DNA of 64,000 bases from Mytilus galloprovincialis (GCF_965363235.1 NC_134842.1:31434958-31498957); one strand, 5' to 3'; counted from the first letter of the stretch, positions 34,901 through 44,084 are shown. Notes: a model not told the origin generated them from the letters alone. Numbers and translations: made by a program.

Positions 34901-37900
34901 GAGACACTTGGCAACCCGACCAAAAAGCAGTAAACAGTTTAATGCCACCAATGGGTCGGGTCTTCAACGCAGCCAGATAATCTTGCACCCTGAAGCGGGA
35001 TTCAGCTTGCCCCAGGACAATAATTTATACAATATATTTCTATGATGTTTTTTTTAAACAATTTGTTTTTCATATATATATGCTTTGCTGGTGACTAAAA
35101 ATTAATATGATTTTAATATTTACTTTCTTTTGTAGACAAACCAATGATGATTTATGGACACAGATTTTATGTGTAAAATGTGAAGAATTAAAAAACATGT
35201 AATATTCAGGATTTTCATTGTATCATAAACAATCATGCTTCAATTTTTTAAGAACAAAGTTCAAACTGAAAGATTTTTTTTTTAATTACTGAAGCATCAA
35301 TCAGTATAAATAGATCACAGTACCAAACATGTTGGGTATACATTGTTTTGGCCGGCGCCACAAAGCGAAAAAAACCAAACAGACGTATATTGATTAAATG
35401 AAACAAATATCAAGAAACACATTATTGTCAGATATGGTAGGGAAATTAGATTTGTATTAACACATTTAAAATCATATGAACAATTAAACAGTTAGTTTTT
35501 ATGGTTGAATTGTATCTCATTTTCATGTCGGGCCCTTTTATAGTTGACTATATGGTAGGGAGGTTTCTTAATATTGAAGGCCATGCAGTGATCACATTTG
35601 CGTATATCCATGTCATTTGAACTCTACTGGGTTGTTGCCTACTTAGCAATCATACCAATTTCCTTATTTTTTATTTAAAAGGTTCACATGAGAAGTTTTT
35701 GTTCTTGTGAATCTGTCCTCAGAGGCGGATTTAGGGGGGGACAGGGGGCCCGCCCCCCTCCTTTTCTGAGAAAAATTTGGTTAAGTATATAGGGAATCAC
35801 TGAAGCTTGACCGAAGCGGGCCCCCTCTTAGGCCAGTCAGTGGGCCCCAACTTATGAACATTTCTGGATCCGCCATAGTATTGGGTTTCATGACTGACTG
35901 CTTAAGTTCTATATTTCTTCATGGACACGGGCTACACTGGCAAAGTGGTTTTGTATGAAGGTTGGTTCCTAAATATTTTCTTCTTAAAAGGATTAGGCGA
36001 TTATTGGTGTAACAGCTAAGAAACATTCAGACTATTCTGTCGTTTGCAGTTTTAAGATCAGTTAATTTTGTAAATGAAAATTGAATTGGCTCATTGTGTG
36101 ATTTCGCTGATCTGCCAGTCAGTATACTAGTTAAGGAAGTTTTTCTACATACGCAATCTTCGAGTATTTGTATGAGATGTTTTTCTTTACATAGACCTAA
36201 CTTGATGTGTGTTTTTTTGTAAGGTGAATTCATCAGATTTATAAAAAAGGACATCATAAGTTATGACAGGAATTTACAGAAATGAGAATAATGAGACAAA
36301 ACAAGGAAAAATGGATAAAAAATAAAGAATAGAGACTAACGGTGACACAATATACTGATGGTTGGTTCCTTGACGTCCAGTGACAATTATTTCATGCATG
36401 TTTAGGACGATTATGATACAATACAAAGAGAGAATAATGGTATTTTATAGTATGCAGACAAGGGAATAAAGTGGACAGGTGTGCAATAATATAAAATAGT
36501 TTAATCTTTAGTTGATTTTTTATCGTCTTGTGGTAAATAAAGGTAATGTTCAGAATGAAAAGAAATTAACAATAATTATAAAAAGGAGGTCCTAATTTAT
36601 AGCCCGTTCGGAATACAGGTTGGAGAAATTATGACTCGCTAAAAAATAAGGGTATATTGTATTGAAGCAAAAATATAGATTTAAGTATAACGGTCCACCT
36701 ACGGACCCCTTTTGAAGCGTACAGAGAGCGTGGTATCCTCTATACACGAACAGTGGCGGATCCAGAACTTGTTATTAGGGAGGGGAACTACCCTCACTTG
36801 TGCTACAGTGTTTCCCTACATAATCAACCACATTTTTCCTACGAAAAAAATGGGGTGGATCCGCCTATGACGAGTGCTATAATATTCAGTTACACAGGGC
36901 CTAACTAGGCCTCAAAATAAAACGAGGAGGGCGTTTGGGTACCGCCGTCTGCGGTACCCAGGTAATGGGGAAACCAGGGGCGACACAACCAGCCAAAAAC
37001 TAGAAAAGTAGTTCATGATCAAGTCGAAGATAAAAACCATGACAAAAAAAGAGTAAAACTTATATAAAGTACTTTTAATCAACGAAAACAATATCCGAAA
37101 TCTGAATATATTAAAGTACGACTCTTAGATCTTTATTACATGTTTATAAATCACTCAGTTTCAGACACAGGCACTTGTCGCAGAAAAAAAAATTCCTATA
37201 TACATTTCCCTTATGAAACTGAATTGTTTGCCGCAAACTTGCAAACAAAAAGTCTGCAGGAACACAGAAAATAGTGTTTGCAGATGTTTGCCGCTAGCTG
37301 CAAACTTCCGGCAAACATTGCTACAAGCTTGCAGCAAGTTTGCAGAAACATCAATGTTTGCCGTAATATTGCCAGAAAGTTTAAAATAATAAAGAATGTT
37401 TGCCGCAAGATTGCAGAAAACTTTGACCATTCAATATGTTTGCCGCAAGATTGCAGAAAACTTTGACCATTCTATATGTTTGCCAGAACATTGCAGGAAT
37501 TACACAATATTGACTGGGCATGCCTAGTTGGCACTTCCTGGATGCTAACAATTTGAAATTGTGGCTAGGTCATGTTGGTTGTGTTTGGAAATGCATTTCA
37601 CATATAAGAGGTCAAGGGGGCATTTTGGTTCAATAATATGGGATAATCAGTATGTAATTGTGTAAGTACAAATGATTCATAGAACTGCATGTTTTAATAA
37701 AATGATTAATGTTATCATCATACATAATTAAGTAAGCAATTATATATACATGTATGTGTGATTCAAAAACTTAAGCTATTATAAGTTTGAATTTGTAACT
37801 GATGTACTGCACCATCATGATCATGTTTTTAAGATTAAGTTAAATTCTGTAATGCAATTATTACCTAGCTTTATACTCAATACACATTTGAGATTTTACC

Positions 37901-40900
37901 TTTTTCATTTTTAATACAGGTATATGATGTCATTTGAGAATGACTTCTGTCACTTTTTCAAAACTCTAATGCATACATATGCATTTCCTTAAATCTCACG
38001 AGTTTGTAAGAATTTTTTAAATGACTGTTTGTAAAAGGACAGGAATTGACTTTTTAAAAATGTTGCTGTGTAATATGAAATAAATAAATTGAATGTGTAC
38101 ACACATGACATTGGTATATGTGTAGTTCCTGCAAGTTTACCGCAAGTTTGCAACAAACAATTGCCGCAAGCTTGCGGCAAATCTAATTTGCATAATTATG
38201 TTTGCCGCAAACTTCATTTGCATGGTAAAATGGTTGCGGCAAGTTTGCAGCAAATGTTTGCTGCAAGATTACGGCAACGTTTGCTGCAAACTTAATTGCG
38301 GCAAACATTTGCCGCAGGGCTTACTTTTCGATAAGGGTTATGTACCTTAATATAACACATTTAAGGCCTGTGGTTTCAGACAAGAACTCCGAGAACAGGA
38401 ATACGTGTGAAATATTTTTTAAATCAGTTTTATTATTTGACGTTTGTATTAAAATTTCCCATCAGCAAGTTGGCCAACATAGAATGAGCTACAAGTACAT
38501 ATACTACACTGTTTTCTGCTGTTGTTTTTTTAAATCATGTTGGGGATAAAGGAAGTGCTATTTATAGATATGTTCTATATTTAATTATTTGTTACGCCCC
38601 CTATAAATATTTGACCAGTCTGGTTAATCACCCCAGACGCTATATTTAAATATGCGTCTGGGTAATCGAGACTACAGTAGTCGATGATATTACTACATCG
38701 GAAGACAACATGTTCGACGGAACAGAAAGCTCCTCAGTCAAATCGGAAGGTTTAATATAATAGAGAACAAATTTGTTTTAATAGCTTGTTGGGATTGCGT
38801 AAAAGGATTTTGCACACGATAGGGGATTGTCAGACTATATACAGATAGGTTGCGGAAAGAAGAAAAACAATCTACCACTCGAAGACAGGAAAGGACGTAT
38901 AGGAGAAATTTTGAGCGGCTTACCAGTGCGCAGACGACTTAACTACTTATGTTAGCGACAGACCAAAAACGTTGGGGTCAATACAGACAACTGTTAAAAA
39001 ATTGTACTACAGTAGTCATTGTGTCCCCACTCATTTTCAGGCAACAGGTTCGCCTGAATTTATCGACTCCCTAGGTCAACCTCCGTACACGTACCAATGA
39101 TATTTAAAAAAGGATGCAATGGATTCGTCGTTCATGGAACACAGTACTGTTTTTCACGTCAAATTCAACCTGATGATATGAGACACAGCTTGTACTACTC
39201 TTGAACTTGAACTCATGACAATTGTATACAGAGTAATTTTCTGATGTATAATTGATTTTATTAAAAGTTTCATATTTTAGTTGGATATCACTAATGAACA
39301 TACCATTAAACACTATATATTACGCGTGTGACTTTTGCAAAGTAGATGGTCATATCTGACAAGGCATTTGGTAATTCAAACGCCCGGGGGAGGATGTACT
39401 TCCTATATTTTTAGTGATACTAGAACACACCCGCGAAATCGCGGGCATTCAGAGCGTAGTTTAAAGTATGTAAAGTGTTGTTGGAAGAATTTTGTAAAAT
39501 ATTGAATGACTGGAGAATTTCAGCAAAAGTATCATAGGTTATTGGGGACAGGAAAATGTATTTTTTTTTATCCCTACTCCTTTATTTCCAATTAAAATTC
39601 CCAATTTTTGGTTTTCTATCAATTTCAATATTAACATACATTTAGTATGTTATGAACATTTAAGAAAGGAGCCTGTAATTCAGTGGTTGTCGTTTGTTTA
39701 TGTGTTACATATTTGTTTTTCGTTCATTTTTTGTACATAAATAAGGCTGTTAGTTTTCTCGATTGAATTGTTTTACATTGTCATTTCGGGGCCTTTTTAA
39801 ACCGAGTATGCGGTATGGGTTTTGAAGGCCGTACGGTGACATATTTCTGTGTCATTTTGGTCTCTTGTGCCGGGAGAGTTGTCTCAACATGGCAATCACA
39901 CCACATTTTCTTTTTTAAAGCAATCAATGAATTTTGCATTGGCGGAATCAGGGTGGGCTGGGGGCCAAAATTGATTGATTATATAGGGAATCACTGAAGC
40001 GTGACAGGAGTAGCCCCCCCCCTTAGGTCAGTCATCCCCCCTTTACAAAAAGTTCTTGATCCGCGACTGTTTTGTAAAAGCCCGCCCCCCTTTCGTGTGA
40101 AAAAATGATTGATTATATAGGGAATCACTGAAGCGTGACTGGAGCAGGCCCCCTAAGGTCAGCCATCCTCCCCTTTACAAATAGTTCTGGATCCGCCACT
40201 GTTTTGTAAAAGATTTAATGACTGGGGAATTTCAGAAAAGGTATCAAAAGTTCACATGAATAATTTTAGCGCTTTAATATCTGTATATTATGAACATTCA
40301 TTACTATATAAGTAAAGTGTATTTACTTTCAGTTCTTAGTTTGCTAATCGATCCATGGTGGTCATTGATACAGTATACAGACCCTCTCTGTTTAATAAAC
40401 TCTGTGACCGCCGTGGATAGTAAACTTGAAAATACACTTTATTCGAAGTATACATGTATTATACATGTATGTTCACTGTATACAGAAAAACGCAAACCGG
40501 AAGTCTAATCTGACTTAAAATTTCGTCCAATGACGGGACAATATCCGGATGCATTTTTTCTCGTTTTTCTCCCATAATAACTCAATCTGAATAATCATAT
40601 GAACATGATGAATGGATGACAAATGCGACTATGCACTGTACCTATAGGACACAGAGGCGTGTTGATTAATTTATTGTGGAAAGAAGAGAAGCGACACCCA
40701 AAATGAGGTCTTCTCGTTTAATAGTATAGATGAGTGTGCCGCAAATTAAACAGGGTCACTTTTTCATGCCCTGATGGTTAGAACAGGGTCCCTTTTTCAT
40801 GTATGCTGGTTAGAACAGAGTCGCTTTTTCATAGAACAGGGTCCCTTTTTCATGTATGCTGGTTAGAACAGAGTCGCTTTTTCATGGGTATTTTTTTTAA

Positions 40901-41732
40901 ACAAAGTATTTTTCTGGAATAGGATCGCTTATTTAACTGTTTTAAATACAGTCTAGAACTAGGGTCCAGAACAGCATCTATTTTATACAGTCTAGAACAG
41001 GGTATACATTTTCTGAGCGTGTCTAGAATAGGGTTTATTTTTCGATAAAACTGTTTAGAACAGGGTATGTTTTTCCGTATTCTCAGGTTAGAACAGGGTA
41101 TGATTTGGAAAGTGCTGTCGACACAGTTATACCCTAAACGATAGTCAGTAACCCCGCCCCGAGAACCAGCAGCACACCACATTGTGCATCTTTCAAACCC
41201 GGTAAGCCTATCTTGATGGACCTACCTTTTTATATTAATTGTAAACGTGTACTAGACTAGAATATCATTGAAACATTTGCCACTGAACGTTAAGCAAACA
41301 ACAATCCATTAATACTATAACATGAATATCAAATAAAAAATAAACTACATGTAGACTTAGACATATACTAGTATATTATAGTATTCCAATATAAATATAA
41401 GGTAACAACAACTGACTATGCGGTATGGGCTTTGCTCATTGTTAAAGGCTGTACGGTGACCTATAGATAGTTGTTAATGTCTGTGTCATTTTGGTCTCTT
41501 GTGGACAGTTGTCTCATTGACAATCATACCACATCTTCTTTTTATATGTAGTAACTACCGAGAAGAATATTTAAAAGCAACATTAATTCGTACCTTCTGA
41601 CTGTTTGTAATCGAACTTCTTCTTCACCGCGTTGATATACGCGCCAAAAGCATAAATGAAGCCAGCTGTGGCCATTCCTAGACAACCAACTACCAAGGAA
41701 ATAACTCTTAAAGCATGTTGTTTTCTATTCAT
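15702..41732 (-). CDS. Nodulin-like major facilitator superfamily transporter, 3 exons, 24-kb first intron
   Basis: Exons 41732-41594, 17280-17074 and 16699-15702 join in matching phase 1 with GT-AG borders to 447 residues, a normal size for a 12-helix carrier. Exon 1 holds helix 1 ([20 protein letters not shown]). Exon 2 starts at [16 protein letters not shown] and contains [16 protein letters not shown], the loop between helices 2 and 3. Exon 3 begins [16 protein letters not shown] and carries [35 protein letters not shown] and CYGTHCF, landmarks of the nodulin-like/NFD4 and oxalate-formate-antiporter-like branch. A hydrophilic loop with acidic repeats (ADETADET) sits mid-protein. Substrate is unknown; related carriers move small organic acids. 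An open frame continues upstream of the ATG to an acceptor (TTTTTTCAACAG, exon border 41754), so a further 5' exon is likely, coding or not. Confidence 0.85.
17074..17280 (-). CDS. Transporter exon 2
   Basis: Acceptor ATTTCCAG, donor ACAG|GTACAT; phase 1 at both ends. It encodes [34 protein letters not shown] and [10 protein letters not shown], i.e. helices 2 and 3 with the family's Arg/Trp motif after Gly-Pro. Intron 2 (16700-17073) is only 374 bases. The frame running past 17074 to 16913 is intron. Confidence 0.85.
17915..17923. repeat. Left target-site duplication of the foldback element
   Basis: ATTATTATA immediately precedes the left terminus ATGGACGTC. It is identical to 25809-25817. 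Confidence 0.8.
17937..18190 (+). repeat. Left-end minisatellite of the foldback element
   Basis: About six 36-bp units made from GTTACCTATTC and CCTATTCCCTATTC blocks. All frames are open over most of the array, giving spurious Tyr-Leu-Phe-Pro repeat proteins. Confidence 0.9.
18229..19332 (+). mobile_element. 1.1-kb insertion present only in the left arm
   Basis: The right arm reads straight through TTAATTAATTATTATTCTTC (inverted). In the left arm that sequence is split by 1104 bases beginning GTCACCCGATCGACAATG and ending CAATGGCAATTCTAG, with TTAT at both borders (18225-18228 and 19333-19336). The start folds on itself (GTCACCCGA ... TCGGGTGAC). Inside are four to five diverged units with AAATGGCTGCCGTTGCCATG and GGAAAC. 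It lacks a credible protein. The right arm serves as the empty-site control. Confidence 0.8.
19660..20440 (-). repeat. Left array of about 110-130-bp units
   Basis: Units marked by 'TTCTTGTAGGGGACAATAAA', CCCCACCCCTAAAC and GGTCACCCCCACC occur about six times, with two alternating subtypes (AACTTGTAAACGGTCAACAT and ATCTTGTAAATGGTC). They mirror 23840-25130. Frames of about 80 codons on the minus strand are by-products. Confidence 0.85.
20753..21070 (-). repeat. Dispersed repeat captured in the left arm
   Basis: The TTGCCAATGAGACAAC family (A subtype): 'GATGTGGTATAATTGCCAAT', GTACGGCCTTCAACAATGAG, TATAAAAGGCCC and GGGGTTAAACATGTT. Inverted mate at 23212-23530. Related free copies lie at 39665-39910, 41400-41545, 43560-43745 and 56100-56430, so the foldback element carries a copy of an unrelated interspersed repeat within each arm. 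Confidence 0.8.
21110..21757 (+). repeat. 167-bp satellite, left block
   Basis: About four monomers, each with GTTACCTATTCGTTACC, then AATACGTTTGTTGTACG, TTGCACCTTTTAGAAAAGG, GTGTTCATGTCTCTGGTGG and CATGTACCCGTTCCAGCGCT. The outermost monomers are the most diverged and match the outermost monomers of the opposite block. Confidence 0.88.
21758..23190 (-). repeat. 167-bp satellite, right block
   Basis: Inverted relative to 21110-21757. The anchor GGTGCAACGTAC occurs near 21768, 21946, 22113, 22280, 22447, 22614, 22781, 22949 and 23122, so five consecutive intervals are exactly 167 bases. About eight monomers are more alike in the centre than at the edge. Confidence 0.9.
23212..23530 (+). repeat. 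Dispersed repeat captured in the right arm
   Basis: Inverted copy of 20753-21070. Over an 85-codon shadow frame the two differ at only three residues, so the arms are very similar here. Confidence 0.8.
23840..25130 (+). repeat. Right array of about 110-130-bp units
   Basis: About ten units with TTATTGTCCCCTACAAGAAT, GGTTTAGGGGTGGGGAT and GGGGTGACCCCC, mirroring 19660-20440 but with more copies. Confidence 0.85.
25505..25797 (-). repeat. Right-end minisatellite of the foldback element
   Basis: Inverted counterpart of 17937-18190 (GAATAGGTAAC and GAATAGGGAATAGG blocks), slightly longer, with single-base variants such as GGTAGCGAAT and GGTACGAAT. Confidence 0.9.
25809..25817. repeat. Right target-site duplication of the foldback element
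   Basis: ATTATTATA immediately follows the right terminus GACGTCCAT. It is identical to 17915-17923. Confidence 0.8.
25885..26095 (+). repeat. Dispersed mussel-type repeat, copy 3
   Basis: The best-preserved copy here of the 1680-1930 family: GCATCGTTGTCAATATAA, AGTGAGAGGTTTAGCTAGCT, ATAAAACCAGGTTCAAACCA and TCCTTGGAGTTCAGTATTTT. Confidence 0.7.
26100..27240. other. Gene-free intronic stretch
   Basis: Part of intron 1 of the transporter on the minus strand. No exon, tandem array or inverted repeat stood out. Confidence 0.5.
27245..27900 (-). repeat. Dispersed mussel-type repeat block
   Basis: It begins GCCAAGGATCTAACACAGAG and includes AACGCAACAGTAGTATACCG, ATTCATAAATCGAAATAG, GGAAACGCATCAAATATAAG and, near 27480, the inverted TGGATTGAACCTGGTT block of the 1680 family. 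The 82-codon minus-strand frame is a by-product. Confidence 0.6.
28860..29150 (-). pseudogene. Non-LTR retrotransposon ORF2 remnant, 3' part
   Basis: Reading the minus strand with frame changes gives [18 protein letters not shown], the recognisable 'KFRTSNH-LPIE-GRW' signature that follows reverse transcriptase in molluscan non-LTR elements, and then a degraded Cys/His segment. It continues on the far side of the inserted element at 31318-31590. Frameshifts and stops make it dead. Confidence 0.55.
30252..31198. mobile_element. Mutator-like (MULE) element nested in the previous element
   Basis: Ends CGGCACGGGACGTTTGCGCT and, inverted, GGGCACAGGACGTTTGCGCT, each followed by two or three further copies of GGACATTTGCGCTT. 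The 8-mer GTAAAATC lies at both borders (30244-30251 and 31199-31206). An 8-9-bp duplication plus a MULE transposase fragment inside (30494-30796) supports the Mutator superfamily. At 947 bp it is an internally deleted, non-autonomous copy. Confidence 0.85.
30494..30796 (-). pseudogene. MULE transposase domain fragment
   Basis: The 100-codon frame contains [42 protein letters not shown] and [11 protein letters not shown], in the order of the MULE transposase domain (usual signature DGTF ... DFE ... C-FH--Q--W). The first acidic position is Glu instead of Asp, and a stop precedes the Met, so the N-terminus, zinc finger and C-terminus of a normal 500-900-residue transposase are missing. It is a fossil. 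Confidence 0.75.
31318..31590 (-). pseudogene. Non-LTR retrotransposon ORF2 remnant, 5' part
   Basis: The minus-strand frame gives [20 protein letters not shown], then [14 protein letters not shown] and FENYFNIIN, which runs directly into LCKFRTSNH at 29150 once the intervening element is removed. The two pieces are therefore one gene remnant split by an insertion. Confidence 0.5.
31625..31870 (+). repeat. Dispersed repeat (GGAAATGGGGAAT family)
   Basis: AAATTGGGAATGGAAATGGG, GAGACAACAACCCG, TCAGCTGGCTCC, CAAGACTAACAAAGGCCAGA and TTGGGACAGGAGCAAAA also appear at 34880-35000, 43515-43990, 44640-44740 and 45690-45830. Confidence 0.7.
31909..31952. repeat. Poly-A and (AC)n microsatellite
   Basis: A run of about 20 A is followed by about ten AC units. 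Confidence 0.9.
32461..32612 (+). repeat. GGCGGATCC-family short repeat
   Basis: AGCGGATCCAAAACTTTTCA, GGGGGGCCCGCTGACTGACC, CATGCTTCAGTAATTCCCTA and TGGATCCGCCTATG. Ends are short inverted repeats. Other copies lie at 35722-35878, 36753-36868 and twice at 39945-40200. Confidence 0.65.
33285..33412 (+). repeat. Dispersed repeat (TGCCAATGAGA family, B subtype, inverted)
   Basis: GGCCCTTTATAGCTTGC, GTGAGCCAAGGCTCTGTG, AGTTTACTTTTATGAATTG and GAGAGTTGTCTCATTGGCAC match 6100-6270 and 46115-46290 in reverse. Confidence 0.65.
33420..34730. other. Gene-free intronic stretch
   Basis: No supported gene. A 90-codon minus-strand frame (33975-34247) has one hydrophobic segment ([19 protein letters not shown]) followed by a Cys/Pro segment ([10 protein letters not shown]). 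It could be a small membrane or secreted peptide, but without homology, promoter or splice context I do not call it a gene. Confidence 0.4.
34740..35000 (+). repeat. Two adjoining dispersed-repeat fragments
   Basis: A degraded TGCCAATGAGA-family piece (GGAGATGTAGTATGAATACC, CAATGAGAACTATCC) is followed by the GGGAATGTGTCAAAGAGACA family. Confidence 0.55.
35500..35880. repeat. Degraded dispersed repeat plus GGCGGATCC-family copy
   Basis: First an inverted TGCCAATGAGA-family relic (GGGCCCTTTTATAGTTGAC, TTGTTGCCTACTTAGCAATC), then at 35722 AGGCGGATTTAGGGGGGGAC through GGATCCGCCATAG. Confidence 0.55.
36753..36868 (+). repeat. GGCGGATCC-family short repeat
   Basis: AGTGGCGGATCCAGAACTTG to GGGGTGGATCCGCCTATGAC, with inverted GGCGGATCC ends, about 115 bases. 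Confidence 0.65.
36937..36959. repeat. Perfect small hairpin
   Basis: GGGTACCGC, a 5-base loop, then GCGGTACCC. The 9-bp perfect GC-rich stem stands out in an AT-rich region. Function unknown. Confidence 0.6.
37208..38337. mobile_element. Element with palindromic TTGCNGCAA subterminal clusters
   Basis: Two clusters (37225-37500 and 38130-38320) hold about fourteen copies of the near-palindrome TTGCCGCAA or TTGCAGCAA, separated by about 600 bases of plain AT-rich sequence. The outer ends share CCCTTAT followed by GAAA in inverted orientation. A 39-40-bp unit (TTTGCCGCAAGATTGCAG) is repeated at 37398-37480. No transposase or clear target duplication was found, so the boundaries are approximate. 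Confidence 0.55.
38340..39410. other. Gene-free intronic stretch
   Basis: No exon supported. The segment near 38590-38700 (TTGTTACGCCCCCTATAAAT, a TATA-like element and a GC-richer block) has promoter-like or LTR-like composition but no partner. Confidence 0.4.
39418..40735. mobile_element. Composite repeat with CCCGCGAAATCGCGGG hairpin at one end
   Basis: The left end is ATACTAGAACACACCCGCGA with the hairpin CCGCGAAATCGCGG. The right end is TCTCGTTTAATAGTATAGAT. ATACTA and TAGTAT are inverted at the ends. Inside lie a TGCCAATGAGA-family copy (39665-39910) and two GGCGGATCC-family copies (39945-40200). I recognise the ends as a widespread bivalve repeat, but I cannot be sure the two ends belong to one insertion. 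Confidence 0.45.
40741..41110. repeat. TAGAACAGGGT repeat field
   Basis: About ten copies of TAGAACAGGGT or TAGAACAGAGT are spaced 25-45 bases apart, several followed by CCCTTTTTCATGTATGC. Divergence increases to the right. Confidence 0.75.
41400..41545 (+). repeat. Dispersed repeat (TGCCAATGAGA family, A subtype, partial)
   Basis: ACTATGCGGTATGGGCTTTG, CTCATTGTTAAAGGC and ACAGTTGTCTCATTGACAAT. It lies about 50 bases from transporter exon 1, in the intron. Confidence 0.7.
41594..41732 (-). CDS. Transporter exon 1 (first coding exon seen)
   Basis: From ATG ([16 protein letters not shown]) to donor GAAG|GTACGA, ending in phase 1, which matches exon 2 at 17280. It encodes the first membrane helix and the typical [14 protein letters not shown] loop. 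The link to the exons 24 kb away rests on phase, on the family-typical junction YKQSE-V-DLMGS, and on the absence of another copy between them. Confidence 0.75.
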
Positions 41733-41779
41733 TCTGATGATCAAGCGGTTACTTCTGTTGAAAAAACACACAAAATATT

Positions 41780-42815
41780 ACCCAATTTTGTTTCATTTCG
41801 CAACGTGAAAATATTCACCTACATGTACATAAATAGTATCTACGATAAACAGATTAATTTGTAATGTTTATAATATAATTGATAACAATAATTGAATATC
41901 ATCTTGTCACGTGAAAGGAAATGACAGTCACACTTTAATGTGTATGTATTAAAATGAACATCATACGGTACAACACACTTTCTGTGTTATTATACAAACG
42001 AATAACTCTGAATTGCATTGATTTCTTTTCTTATAATTCAGGATAAAGTAACAATCTGCATCCGTACAATAAAAAGGTTCTGACAATATCAAGTAAGTTA
42101 GAACATAGGACTAAGGTTTTTATCCTTGAAACATTGTAAACAATATGTCATTAACCTAAAGTAATAAAAATATATCTGGTCTTTGTGTACTCCCGACAAT
42201 ATCGGTGAGCGTAACTAACAAAATTAATTCTCGTGCACTAAACGACTTATACTATTTAAGAAAGGCAAATGCAAATAAGTGGTTAAAAATAATAAACTTA
42301 GTCTTTTTAACATACATCATATTACATAGACATAGTAAAAATGCGGTAAGCATACAAATATTAATACACAAACTAAACGGACATGAAAAATAACACTTAG
42401 CTTACATTATATATTGAAGTGTCGGCGGATATATCAATTGTGTTCAAATTAAACCATTATAAAAATGGAACTCTTTCTTATAGAAGGTAAAAAAACGACT
42501 AAGTTAGAACTTTGTATAAATGGTACACATAATTCATGTGCATGTAGCCGTTACATGAGTAATACTGTTGTATAATATAGTTATACCTTTTTTGCATGCT
42601 ATATCCTTACTTGTAAAGTATGGAACAAGAAGATAGTATGCTTACAGTCACATCTGCCATTCTGCAACAGAATTGGGAAGAGTAAAATACTGCAAAAATG
42701 TAACAACAGAATCGTAAAGAGAAAGTCAGGTGCACCTTTTACATTCAAGCGTGTTCGAGTCCGCGGCTTTGACCTTTTTTATGAATAAAACTAAAACAAT
42801 TATATATCATCTCGC
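41780..42815. other. Gene-free stretch upstream of transporter exon 1
   Basis: It lies 5' of the first coding exon seen on the minus strand and may hold its promoter or a non-coding exon. I cannot identify either. Confidence 0.4.
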
Positions 42816-42818
42816 TTC

Positions 42819-43082
42819 TGATTCCATTGTTTTATATTCGTCTTATTCCATATTGTTATTCCTGATTCCATTGTTTTATATTCGTCTTATTCCATATTGT
42901 TATTCCTGATTCCATTGTTTTATATTTGTCTAATTCCATATTGTTATTCCTGATTCCATTGTTTTATATTTGTCTAATTCCATATTGTTATTCCTGATTC
43001 CATTGTTTTATATTTGTCTAATTCCATATTGTTATTCCTGATTCCATTGTTTTATATTTGTCTAATTCCATATTTTTATTTA
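42819..43082 (+). repeat. 44-bp tandem repeat, six units
   Basis: Units begin TGATTCCATTGTTTTATATT at 42819, 42863, 42907, 42951, 42995 and 43039. The first two units have CGTCTTATTCC where the rest have TGTCTAATTCC, so the array has two subtypes. Confidence 0.92.
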
Positions 43083-43514
43083 AAATGTTCATGACTATAA
43101 AACAAAATATATTGGTCAAGCAAAATTACTTATAACTGGCATGAACTTACAAAAAAGGTGAAGCTTACATGCAGTGACAGGTAGTCACAAATAGGGGGAG
43201 GTAAGTAACTTATTTGGGTCCAATATTTAGAAAAAAATAGTTTTTTTAAGTTGATAGAATAAAACGTATAAGATAGTGAAATAGAACTAGTTTTGTCAAA
43301 CTTTGTTTTAATTGACACACACGTGTTAAATACATAGGACCTGACTTGAAAGGAACATTTTATATTTTAAAGTAGTATGGCCCTTGTGTAAATGTATTAC
43401 GAAATTGATAATGTACAATATTAAAACAGCAAAAGTACTTAAAAATAAAAATAAAAAATAGTCTTTTTGTACGTGAAAATACGACACCAAAGAAAAACAT
43501 CCCTCACAGTAATT

Positions 43515-43990
43515 ATAAAATTGAGAATGGAAATGGGGAATGTGTCAAAGAGACAACAATATAAAAAAGAAGATGTAGTATGATTGCCAATGAGACAACT
43601 ATCCACAAAAGACCAAAATTCCACAGACATTAACAACTATAGGTCACCGTACGGCCTTCAACAATGAGCAAAGCCCATACCGCATAGTCCTCTATAAAAG
43701 GCCCCGATAAGACAATGTAAAACAATTCAAACGAGAAAACTAACAACCCGACCATAGAAAAAACAACAGCAGAAGGTCACCAACAGGTCTTCAATGTAGC
43801 GAGAAATTCCTACACTCGGAGGCGTCCTTCAGCTGGCCCCTAAACAAATATTTACTAGTTCAATGAACGGCATACTAATTTCCAAATTGTACACAAGAAA
43901 CTAAAATTAAAATAATACAAGACTAACAAAGGCTAGAGGCTCCTGACTTGGGACAGTCGCAAAAATGATTTATTTGATCTTTTCACTTAC
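43515..43990 (+). repeat. Interleaved dispersed repeats
   Basis: The GGAAATGGGGAAT family starts at 43525, is interrupted at about 43555-43745 by an A-subtype TGCCAATGAGA copy (GAAGATGTAGTATGATTGCC), and resumes at CAACCCGACCATAG. This is a clear nested insertion of one repeat into the other. Confidence 0.7.
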
Positions 43991-44084
43991 TAAAGACTAT
44001 GTGGATTTTGTGCAAATTAAGCTTAGATTTTAACAGAAAATTCAGAGACTTGATTTTAGAGATTTTCGTTATATACTAGTAACT

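Noticed and set aside
38591-38760. TTGTTACGCCCCC plus TATAAATAT considered as an LTR start and promoter
   Set aside because: No second copy, primer-binding site or gag-pol sequence was found nearby.
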